This document shows, piece after piece, positions 1 through 6,615 of a DNA stretch of 24,895 bases. Under the pieces are notes generated by a model. That model saw only the letters and a program-made list of their open reading frames with translations. It was not told where the DNA came from and made no database searches. Both the position numbers and the translations under genes were made by a program. How positions within the stretch are numbered: the first letter of the stretch is position 1; every line of letters begins with the position of its first letter. Source of the stretch: DUSC01 sp964371125 (GTDB taxonomy: Bacteria > Pseudomonadota > Alphaproteobacteria > Rhizobiales > Rhizobiaceae); assembly GCA_964371125.1 (NCBI GenBank), contig CAYJMY010000053.1, positions 1 to 24,895 on the forward strand. Direction: 5' to 3'.

Positions 1-2
1 GT

Positions 3-78
<76 letters not shown>

Positions 79-87
79 AACACTCTT

Positions 88-106
88 CCGCGGCACCGCG
101 GTTTTT
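88..106 (+). terminator. Rho-independent terminator after tRNA-Ala
   Basis: CCGCGG, a CA spacer and a second CCGCGG form a compact GC hairpin, followed by five T residues (102-106). It lies 10 bases after the tRNA CCA end, as expected for a monocistronic tRNA transcription unit. Confidence 0.7.
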
Positions 107-512
107 CCCGTTTCTAGATCACCTCGACAGTTCCGTGCCTTGGCGGTGGAAAGATCGCATTTCGTGGTCGCGGGACAGCGTTTCGGACCAAGTTCACGCA
201 GGAACAGCAGCGCCGTCTCAGGGGCATGGCTTTGCCGCACAAGATCGCGCCCGCGGAAGGCTCTTAGATCCGCTGGGTGCTAACGTGCGTCAGCCTGCAT
301 CCCATTGCCACTTCGGCTGGATACGGCATGCCGGTCCCATCGATGCAAGGCGGGATCTGGTACGGAATGGCCGGCCGGCGATGCGCCAGTTGTTGGTCGT
401 CAGGCGAACAGGCCTGCCTTCCGAGCATTCCGTCGAAGCGGCTGACCGCCGGCTCTCGCGAGCTTGCGGCTGCTCAGGCCGGACGGCATGTGTGATCGTC
501 GCCAGGCAGAAC
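107..512. other. Intergenic stretch without recognisable gene
   Basis: About 400 bp between the tRNA terminator and the 3' end of the convergent TetR gene. Short open frames exist on both strands. None has a convincing ribosome binding site or a translation I recognise, and no integrase, transposase or RNA gene is visible. It could be a degraded remnant, but nothing positive supports that. Confidence 0.5.
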
Positions 513-1187
513 TCAGGCAGTTGCGATGTGGTTCAGCACGTATCGAAGAACCATGTCGACCACATGTTGCCTCAGGGTCGATTGGCCGCTGGCGCTGAAC
601 AGTTCGTCGCCGAAGATGCTGGAGAAGGTGGCGCGGTTGGACACGTTGAAGAAGGACAGCGCGCTGATATGCCAGTGGAGCTCCACGGGCTCCACCGAGC
701 GGAACAGGCCGGCCTCGCGACCACGGCGGCAGATCTCCTCCAGCTTGCGGATCGCGCCGGCGTTCACTTCGCGGATGACTTCCGACTGCGCCATGCAGGC
801 GCCATGATGGATGTTCTCGATCATCACTAGCCGGATGAAGTCCGGATTGCGGCTGTGGTGGTCGAAGGTGAACTCGACGAGGCGCTTCAGCGCCTCCGCC
901 GGCGGCAAGTGATCGAGGTCGAGGCGCTGCTCGCCGTCGCGCACCTTGCGGTACGCTTCCTCCAGGGCGCGCCGGTAAAGCCCGTCCTTGTCGCCGAAAT
1001 AGTAGTAGATCATCCGCTTCGACGTGCGGGTCTTGGCCGCGATCTCGTCGATGCGCGCGCCAGACAGGCCGTTCTGCGCGAACTCCTCCATGGCCACGGC
1101 GATGATGTCGGCCTGCACGCCGGCCGGATCCTGCTTCCAGCCGCCGCGTGTCGTGCCCTTTTCCGTCCGCAGGCGTAGTCCGCCCAT
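513..1187 (-). CDS. TetR/AcrR-family transcriptional regulator
   Basis: A 224-aa helix-turn-helix repressor. The N-terminal TetR domain is clear: an N-terminal helix with the family pattern IIAVAMEEFAQNGLSGARIDEIA, then recognition-helix region TSKRMIYYYFGDKDGLYRRAL (about residues 44-78). The C-terminal two thirds is a helical ligand and dimerisation domain. The start at 1187 is preferred over the upstream ATG at 1238 because a strong GGAGGG lies 7 bases before it and the extra 17 residues do not look like TetR sequence. It is divergent from the dehydrogenase/TRAP/dehydratase operon with about 200 bp between them, the usual arrangement for a TetR protein that controls its neighbour and itself. 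The likely effector (shikimate, dehydroshikimate, protocatechuate or a related compound) is inferred from context only. Confidence 0.9.
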   Translation of the reverse strand: MGGLRLRTEKGTTRGGWKQDPAGVQADIIAVAMEEFAQNGLSGARIDEIAAKTRTSKRMIYYYFGDKDGLYRRALEEAYRKVRDGEQRLDLDHLPPAEALKRLVEFTFDHHSRNPDFIRLVMIENIHHGACMAQSEVIREVNAGAIRKLEEICRRGREAGLFRSVEPVELHWHISALSFFNVSNRATFSSIFGDELFSASGQSTLRQHVVDMVLRYVLNHIATA

Positions 1188-1232
1188 GCCGCGTCCCTCC
1201 ACATGGGCCGGTCTACACGAATCGACGGCATC

Positions 1233-1272
1233 GTTCAAAGCTGTTGACTGAATTAACCAGATAGTTCAAAAC
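1233..1272. promoter_or_regulatory. Candidate divergent operator/promoter (TetR and catabolic operon)
   Basis: This is the most AT-rich part of the TetR-dehydrogenase intergenic gap. It holds an imperfect inverted repeat, TTGACT (1244-1249) against AGTTCAA (1263-1269), and a direct repeat GTTCAAA at 1233-1239 and 1264-1270. TTGACT could also be a -35 element toward the operon, but no good -10 was found. This is a position-based suggestion only. Confidence 0.3.
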
Positions 1273-1387
1273 ATGCTCAGGCAGCGCCACGACGCTGCCG
1301 AGGGAGGAAGCGGACCTGCCGACAAAGGCCGGCCGCGGGACGAAAGGCTCAAGCGTGATCGCTGCAGAGGCGATACGGAGGGAGGGC

Positions 1388-2254
1388 GTGGCGCCGGGGG
1401 CGCGCACGGTGCTGGTCGGCCTGATCGGCAGCGGCATCCAGCTTTCCCGCACCCCGTTCATGCACGAGGCCGAAGGCCGAGCCCAGGGCCTAGCCTATGT
1501 CTACCGCCTTCTCGACACCGACCGCATGGGCTCGCCGCGCCCGGCGCTCGCCGAGATCGTTCGCTTCGCCGAACTGTTCGGCTTCTCCGGCTTCAACGTC
1601 ACCTTCCCCTACAAGCAGGAGATCCTGTCGCTACTCGACGAACTGTCGCCGGCGGCGCGCGACCTCGGCTCCGTCAATACCGTGGTTCTGCGCGACGGAC
1701 GTCGGTTCGGCCACAACACCGACATGTGGGGCTTCCGCGAGAGCTTCCGGCGCGGCATGGCGGACGCCGCGCGCGACACTGTGCTGCTCGTCGGCGCCGG
1801 CGGTGCCGGCGTCGCGGTCGCCCACGCGCTGCTCGACCTCGGGGTGGCGCGGCTTATCGTCCACGACCTCGACGCCGCGCGGGCCGCCGCGCTCGCGGAG
1901 CGGCTGGAGGCGCGTTTCGGCGCCGGCCGGGCCGCCGTCGCCGGCGATCCCGGCGCCGCCCTCGGGGAGGCCGACGGCCTCGTCAACGCCACTCCGGTGG
2001 GCATGGCCAAGCTTCCGGGCCTGCCGGTTTCCGCCGAGCACCTGCGTCCGGCGCACTGGGTGGCCGACATCGTCTACTTCCCGCTGGAAACGGAACTGCT
2101 GCGCCATGCGCGAAGCCTCGGCTGCCGGACGCTGTCGGGCGAGGGCATGGCCGTCTACCAGGCGGTGCGCGCCTTCGAACATTTCACCGGCCTGTCGCCG
2201 GACGCCAATCGGATGAAGGCTGCCTTCGCGGCCTTCGACGGTGCGCCGGCCTAG
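1388..2254 (+). CDS. qsuD: Quinate/shikimate dehydrogenase (AroE superfamily, QsuD type)
   Basis: A 288-aa enzyme of the shikimate dehydrogenase superfamily, predicted to oxidise shikimate to 3-dehydroshikimate and/or quinate to 3-dehydroquinate. The substrate end shows GIQLSRTP (S20, T22), the catalytic lysine in NVTFPYKQ (K76) and aspartate in HNTDMWGF (D112). The nucleotide loop is GAGGAG (136-141). The strand after it ends VHDLD, with an acidic residue (D160) where biosynthetic AroE has the NADP-binding Asn-Arg-Thr motif. This resembles the Corynebacterium NAD-dependent catabolic enzyme and argues for NAD+. GTG 1388 is chosen because GGAGG lies 6 bases upstream and the protein then begins close to the first beta strand. 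A GTG at 1355 would add 11 residues. It is the first gene of the operon, which continues with a TRAP transporter and dehydroshikimate dehydratase. Confidence 0.88.
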   Translation: MAPGARTVLVGLIGSGIQLSRTPFMHEAEGRAQGLAYVYRLLDTDRMGSPRPALAEIVRFAELFGFSGFNVTFPYKQEILSLLDELSPAARDLGSVNTVVLRDGRRFGHNTDMWGFRESFRRGMADAARDTVLLVGAGGAGVAVAHALLDLGVARLIVHDLDAARAAALAERLEARFGAGRAAVAGDPGAALGEADGLVNATPVGMAKLPGLPVSAEHLRPAHWVADIVYFPLETELLRHARSLGCRTLSGEGMAVYQAVRAFEHFTGLSPDANRMKAAFAAFDGAPA

Positions 2255-2323
2255 GTCGGCGTCATGCCGGGCGCGGAGGCGTCCGGATCTGAGGAATTGG
2301 ACTGTGATACAGGGAGGAACCCG

Positions 2324-3304
2324 ATGCGTTCATTCACGACCGGACTGATTGCCGGATGCGCGGCGCTGGCAATCGCCGCCTCTTCGGCCTTTGCCCAGAG
2401 CAAGGTGGAAATCATCTATTCGGACACGGTGCCCGAGACCGACATTCGTACGACGATCCTGCGTAAGGAGTTCGGCGAATGCCTTGGCGCCGAGTTCGAC
2501 TTCAAGTCTTACCACGGTGCGACGCTGTTCAAGCAGGGTACCGAACTCACGGCCATGCAGCGCGGCAACCTGGACATGGCCAACCTCGCCGTATTCGACT
2601 TCTACAACCAGGTACCGCAGACCGCCATTCTCGGCACGGCCTACCTCTACAGGGACTATGCGCACATGCGCGCCGTCAGCGGGTCCGAGGTCCTGAACGA
2701 CATCTGGAAGCAGATCGAGGAGAAGGCCGGAGTCAAGGTTCTGGCCAATCCCTACATCGGCACGCGCCACCTGAACCTGAAAGGCAAGAAGAAGATCATG
2801 GTCCCCGCCGACCTGGCCGGCGTGAAGCTGCGCATGCCCGGCGGCGAAGGCTGGCAGTTCGTCGGCGAGGCGCTCGGCGCGAATCCGACGCCCATGGCGT
2901 TCACCGAAGTCTACACCGGCCTGCAGACCGGGGCGATCGACGCCCAGGACAATCCGCTTCCCGCAGACAAGGCGATGAAATTCTACGAGGTGACCGACCA
3001 GATCGTGCTCACCGGCCATCTCATCGCCAACAACCAGCACGCCATCTCGATGACGAAGTGGAACAGTCTCACCCCCGCGCAGCAGGCAAAGGTGCAGGAG
3101 TGCGCGCTGAACTTCCAGGCCAAGCTCGATGAAGAAATCCTCCGCCAGGAGGCCGAACTGGTCGAATTTTTCAAGGGCGAAGGGCTAGACGTATACACCC
3201 CGGACAAGGAGGCTTTCCGCAGCCATGTCCTCGAGAAGTACAAGGCGTCCAAGTTTTCGGCAGACTGGCCGGAAGGCCTGCTCGACAAGATCAACCCGCT
3301 CTGA
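2324..3304 (+). CDS. dctP: TRAP transporter periplasmic substrate-binding protein (DctP family)
   Basis: A 326-aa precursor with a Sec signal peptide: positive MRSF start, hydrophobic stretch, probable cleavage after AFA near residue 24. The mature part is a DctP/SBP family 7 protein. The conserved arginine that binds the substrate carboxylate sits in GVKLRMPGG (R170). Other family features are TPMAFTEVYTGLQTGAIDAQDNP and the C-terminal region. The start at 2324 follows AGGGAGGAA with ideal spacing; an upstream in-frame ATG at 2264 would place extra residues before the signal peptide. It forms a transporter with the next two genes. A carboxylate such as shikimate or quinate is the likely ligand, judged only from the neighbouring dehydrogenase and dehydratase. 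Confidence 0.92.
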   Translation: MRSFTTGLIAGCAALAIAASSAFAQSKVEIIYSDTVPETDIRTTILRKEFGECLGAEFDFKSYHGATLFKQGTELTAMQRGNLDMANLAVFDFYNQVPQTAILGTAYLYRDYAHMRAVSGSEVLNDIWKQIEEKAGVKVLANPYIGTRHLNLKGKKKIMVPADLAGVKLRMPGGEGWQFVGEALGANPTPMAFTEVYTGLQTGAIDAQDNPLPADKAMKFYEVTDQIVLTGHLIANNQHAISMTKWNSLTPAQQAKVQECALNFQAKLDEEILRQEAELVEFFKGEGLDVYTPDKEAFRSHVLEKYKASKFSADWPEGLLDKINPL

Positions 3305-3319
3305 CCAGGCAGTCGCGGC

Positions 3320-3345
3320 TTCCGGCGGCGACGTTGCCGCCGGAA
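3320..3345 (+). other. Intercistronic stem-loop between dctP and dctQ
   Basis: TTCCGGCGGC (3320-3329) and GCCGCCGGAA (3336-3345) form a perfect 10-bp stem with a 6-base loop, lying 15 bases after the dctP stop. There is no T-run, so it is probably not a full terminator. In binding-protein transport operons such hairpins commonly stabilise the upstream mRNA, so that the soluble binding protein outnumbers the membrane parts. Confidence 0.6.
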
Positions 3346-3361
3346 CGCCCGACGATCGGGG

Positions 3362-3889
3362 ATGACCATGAAGTCAATGTCAGCCATCGGCGCTTGGCTC
3401 AGACGTCGCGCAGAAGACGTCGTCGTGCTGCTGCTGGGCAGCATGTTCGCGACGTTTCTCATCCAGATCGTGTTCCGTTACGTGCTCAACCTGCCGCTCG
3501 GCTGGACGATCGAGTACGTCACGGTGGCGTGGCTGTGGGGCATCCTGTTCGGCTACGCATTCGTCCTGCGGCGCGAGGACGTCATCGTCTTCGATCTTCT
3601 CTGCAACGCGGTTCCGGATTCGGTTCAGCGTGGCATGGCGATCATCGCCAACGCACTGTGCATCGGGATCATGGCCTGGTCGCTGCCCAAGGCGTACGAG
3701 TATGTGACCTTCATGAAGGTCGAGCGTACCGCATTCCTGCTCATGCGCTTCGATCTGCTTTTCGCCATCTACATCCCATTCGTGCTTTCGATCATCGCGC
3801 GGTCCGCCATCGACATCTGGCTCGCCGTGACCGGGCGCGCACTCGTCCACGACATGTTCGCCCACGCCGAGGTCGAGACAAATGTTTGA
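3362..3889 (+). CDS. dctQ: TRAP transporter small permease (DctQ family)
   Basis: A 175-aa membrane protein with four predicted hydrophobic segments, near residues 18-40, 50-70, 90-108 and 130-152. It carries the DctQ family pattern FLIQIVFRYVLNLPLGWTIEYVTVAWLWGILFGYAFVLRRE. DctQ is the small subunit that pairs with the large DctM permease in the inner membrane. ATG 3362 and ATG 3368 are both possible; the GGGG just upstream is better spaced from 3368. It follows dctP after a 57-bp gap containing a strong hairpin and overlaps dctM by 8 bases, so the two membrane subunits are probably translationally coupled. Confidence 0.92.
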   Translation: MTMKSMSAIGAWLRRRAEDVVVLLLGSMFATFLIQIVFRYVLNLPLGWTIEYVTVAWLWGILFGYAFVLRREDVIVFDLLCNAVPDSVQRGMAIIANALCIGIMAWSLPKAYEYVTFMKVERTAFLLMRFDLLFAIYIPFVLSIIARSAIDIWLAVTGRALVHDMFAHAEVETNV

Positions 3890-5177
3890 CGCGATGACCA
3901 TTTCGGTCGTTCTGATCGTCGTACTGACGCTGTGTGGCCTGTCGATCGGCATAGCGATGCTCGCCGGCACGATCGTCTATCTCGGCATGAAGGGCTTCGA
4001 CACGTCGATCGCGGCCGAGACGGTGCTCCAGGGGCTCTTCAACTCCTATTCTCTGCTCGCCATCCCGCTGTTCATCCTGGCCGCCGACATCATGAACACC
4101 GGTTCGCTGGCCGAGCGGCTGCTGCGCTTCTCCCACGCGTTGGTCGGCCGCTTCAAGGGCGGTCTCGGTTACGTCAACATCGTCTCGTCGATCATCTTCT
4201 CGGGCATGTCCGGCTCGGCGGTGGCCGACGCGGTCGGCATGGGCCGCGTCGAGATCCACATGATGACGAAGGACGGCCACTATCCGAAGAGCTACGCCGG
4301 TGCGCTGACCGCCGCGTCGGCGACAATCGGCCCGATCATCCCGCCCTCGATACCGATGGTGCTCTACGCGCTCGTGTCGGACGCTTCGGTTGGCTACCTG
4401 TTCGCGGCGGGCATCCTGCCGGGCCTGCTGATGGGCGTCATGCTGCTCGTCATGAACGGCATCGCCGCGCGCCGCCGGAATTTCCCCACCGACAACACAG
4501 TGCCCGTCTCCGAGCTGCCGCGCGTCACCTTCCAGGCGATTCCGGCGCTCATGCTTCCGGTCATCCTGCTCGGCGGCATCTACGGCGGCGTGATGACTCC
4601 GACCGAGGCCGCTGCGGTCGCGGCCGGCTACGCATTGCTCATTTCGGTGGTGCTCTACCGCTCGGTGAGTTTCCGCCAGCTCTACGCCACGCTGCTGAAC
4701 AGCGCGCGTTCGACCGCCGCGGTCGGTATCCTCGTCGCCGGCTCGCTCGCCTTCAACTACGTCATCACGCGCGAGAACGTGCCGGATTCGCTGGCGCTGT
4801 TCATGAGCCAATTCGATCTGTCGCCGACCGGGTTCCTGATCGCCATCAACATCCTCTTCCTGATCCTCGGCTGCTTCCTCGAATCCGGCGCGGTTCTGCT
4901 CATCGTCGTACCGATCTTCATCCCGACCGTGAACGCGCTCGGCATAGACATCGTGCATTTCGGCGTTGTCGTCGTGGTCAACGCCATGATTGGCCTGCTG
5001 ACCCCGCCCTACGGCTTGCTGTTGTTCATCGTCGCCAACATCACCAGGGAACCGCTCGGCGTCCTCGTGAAGGAGATCATGCCCTTCATCCTCGGGCTCT
5101 TCGTGGCCCTCGCGATCATCACCTTCTGGCCCGACTTCGTGCTCTACCTGCCGCGCCTGCTGGGCTACCGCGGGTGA
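3882..5177 (+). CDS. dctM: TRAP transporter large permease (DctM family)
   Basis: A 431-aa polytopic inner-membrane protein with hydrophobic segments throughout. It has the DctM landmarks LLAIPLFILAADIMNTG, FSGMSGSAVADAVGMG, IGPIIPPSIPMVLYAL, GVMTPTEAAAVAAGYA and LLTPPYGLLLFIVANI. Length is usual for the family. It carries the sodium-coupled transport path and works with DctQ and the periplasmic DctP encoded upstream. The start overlaps the end of dctQ by 8 bases. The next gene, an esterase, starts 22 bases after the stop, so the operon continues. Confidence 0.95.
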   Translation: MFDAMTISVVLIVVLTLCGLSIGIAMLAGTIVYLGMKGFDTSIAAETVLQGLFNSYSLLAIPLFILAADIMNTGSLAERLLRFSHALVGRFKGGLGYVNIVSSIIFSGMSGSAVADAVGMGRVEIHMMTKDGHYPKSYAGALTAASATIGPIIPPSIPMVLYALVSDASVGYLFAAGILPGLLMGVMLLVMNGIAARRRNFPTDNTVPVSELPRVTFQAIPALMLPVILLGGIYGGVMTPTEAAAVAAGYALLISVVLYRSVSFRQLYATLLNSARSTAAVGILVAGSLAFNYVITRENVPDSLALFMSQFDLSPTGFLIAINILFLILGCFLESGAVLLIVVPIFIPTVNALGIDIVHFGVVVVVNAMIGLLTPPYGLLLFIVANITREPLGVLVKEIMPFILGLFVALAIITFWPDFVLYLPRLLGYRG

Positions 5178-5199
5178 CCCCCGCAGAGAGGACCTTCAC

Positions 5200-6135
5200 A
5201 TGATCGACCCCGGACTCGTACCGTTCCTCAAGGTCTGGAACGCGGCTTGGGGCGCGCTTCCCGCCGGCGCCACGCCGCGAGAACGCCGCATACTCTTCGA
5301 GTACATAGCCGACGACATGGCGCTCCCGCGTCCGGCAGGCGTCAGGACCTCGGCGCGATTCGTGCCGAGCGGCGACCGGCTGGTGACCGTTCGCATCGAC
5401 AGCTTCGCCGGAGCCGGGAACCAGCCGTGCCTGGTCTACATGCATGGCGGCGCCTGGATGCAGGGCAGCCCGATGACGCACGCCGACATCACCATGCGAA
5501 TAGCCGCGGCCAATCGCCAGACCGTCGTCAGCGTCGACTACGCGCTTGCCCCCGAGCATCCCTTTCCACAGGCCGTCCACGAGTGTCGGGATACGCTCGT
5601 CTGGGTCCGCGAGCAGGCCGGCGAACTGATGATCGATCCCGCCCGGATCGCCGTCGGCGGCGACAGCGCCGGCGCCAACCTCGCAGCGGCCGCGTCGATC
5701 GCGCTGCGCGGCACTCAGCAGGCGCCGATCGCGCAGCTGCTGATCTACCCTTGCGTCCACTTCGAGATGTCCTTCCCCTCCTACCAGGAGAATGCCAACG
5801 CCCCGCTGCTGCAGACCGGCGGCATGCCGGCGGTCAACGCCATGTACTGCCCGAACGAAGCGGACCGGAAGAACCCGCTCGCGGCGCCGCTCCACGCCGA
5901 GAGCCACGCCGGCCTGCCGCCGGCCTTCATTGCGGTCGCCGAAAACGACCCGCTTCGCGACGACGGCTATGCCTACGCCGAGAAACTCCGCGCCGCCGGC
6001 GTTCCCGTCGAGTTCGACACGGGCGATGGCCTCATCCACGGCTATCTCCGGGCGATGGGCTACTGCGAGGCGTCGCGCAAAAACCTCGAGCGGATGAGCC
6101 GCTGGCTGGCCGACCGCTACTCCGCCGCTCGGTGA
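5200..6135 (+). CDS. Alpha/beta hydrolase, hormone-sensitive-lipase (HSL) type esterase
   Basis: A 311-aa cytoplasmic esterase. The oxyanion-hole motif HGGAW is at residues 82-86, the nucleophile elbow GDSAGAN at 154-160 (Ser156), the acid in ENDPLRDDG (Asp250) and the catalytic histidine in LIHGYLR (His280). All of the HSL-family triad is present, so it should be active. No signal peptide is seen. It is preceded by an AGAGAGGA ribosome site. Its place between a TRAP transporter and dehydroshikimate dehydratase suggests it hydrolyses an imported ester, for example a quinate or shikimate ester such as a hydroxycinnamoyl ester. The sequence alone only supports a small-acyl carboxylesterase. Its stop overlaps a possible GTG start of the next gene. 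Confidence 0.9.
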   Translation: MIDPGLVPFLKVWNAAWGALPAGATPRERRILFEYIADDMALPRPAGVRTSARFVPSGDRLVTVRIDSFAGAGNQPCLVYMHGGAWMQGSPMTHADITMRIAAANRQTVVSVDYALAPEHPFPQAVHECRDTLVWVREQAGELMIDPARIAVGGDSAGANLAAAASIALRGTQQAPIAQLLIYPCVHFEMSFPSYQENANAPLLQTGGMPAVNAMYCPNEADRKNPLAAPLHAESHAGLPPAFIAVAENDPLRDDGYAYAEKLRAAGVPVEFDTGDGLIHGYLRAMGYCEASRKNLERMSRWLADRYSAAR

Positions 6136-6140
6136 ACGCG

Positions 6141-6605
6141 ATGAAGCCGACAGTTCCCGGACTGGAACATTGCTTCACGATACGAGCCGACGTCGGCTCG
6201 ACGCTGACGGGCGGGGCATCGCGCAACGGGGAACGCCTTCACATCGAGATCACCGGCGGCAGCGTCGAGGGCCCGCGACTGAGCGGGAGCATCGCGGCAG
6301 GCGGATCGGACTGGCCGCTTGTGCGCCCGGACGGCGCCTCCCGCATCAGCGCCTGCTACACGATCGTCGCATCGGACGGGACGCCGGTCTTCGTCCGCAA
6401 CGAAGGTCTCCGCGTCTCCTCTCCCGAAGTCCTGTCGCGCCTGCGCGCCGGCGAGCGGGTCGATCCCGCGGAGTTCTATTTCCGCTCGACGCCGGTCTTC
6501 GAAGCCCCCGACGGCCCGCATGGCTGGCTGAACGATTCCGTCTTCGTCGCCAGCCTGTGCCGTTCAGGCGTCGGGGTCGTCGTCGATGTCTACCGCGTGA
6601 CGTGA
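6141..6605 (+). CDS. DUF3237 family protein
   Basis: A 154-aa cytoplasmic protein of the DUF3237 (UPF0311) family. Family features are the opening LEHCFTIRADVG, GERLHIEITGGSVEGPRLSG, GGSDWPLVRPDG and the region EFYFRSTPVFEAPDGPHGWLNDSVFVAS. The fold is a beta-barrel of unknown biochemical role, recurrent in aromatic and shikimate-related catabolic clusters. ATG 6141 is used. GTG 6132 is an alternative that would overlap the esterase stop as GTGA, so translation is probably coupled to the esterase in either case. The dehydratase gene starts 11 bases after the stop. It may act on the esterase or dehydratase substrate, but no function can be assigned. Confidence 0.82.
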   Translation: MKPTVPGLEHCFTIRADVGSTLTGGASRNGERLHIEITGGSVEGPRLSGSIAAGGSDWPLVRPDGASRISACYTIVASDGTPVFVRNEGLRVSSPEVLSRLRAGERVDPAEFYFRSTPVFEAPDGPHGWLNDSVFVASLCRSGVGVVVDVYRVT

Positions 6606-6615
6606 GGCGGGCCCG

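Noticed and set aside
107..512. Decayed transposase or hidden small gene in the tRNA-TetR gap
   Set aside because: Translations in the frames I inspected gave nothing recognisable, and no terminal inverted repeats were seen.
3792..4958. 388-codon minus-strand frame opposite dctM
   Set aside because: Low-complexity Asp/Arg/His composition typical of an antisense shadow; dctM on the plus strand is unambiguous.
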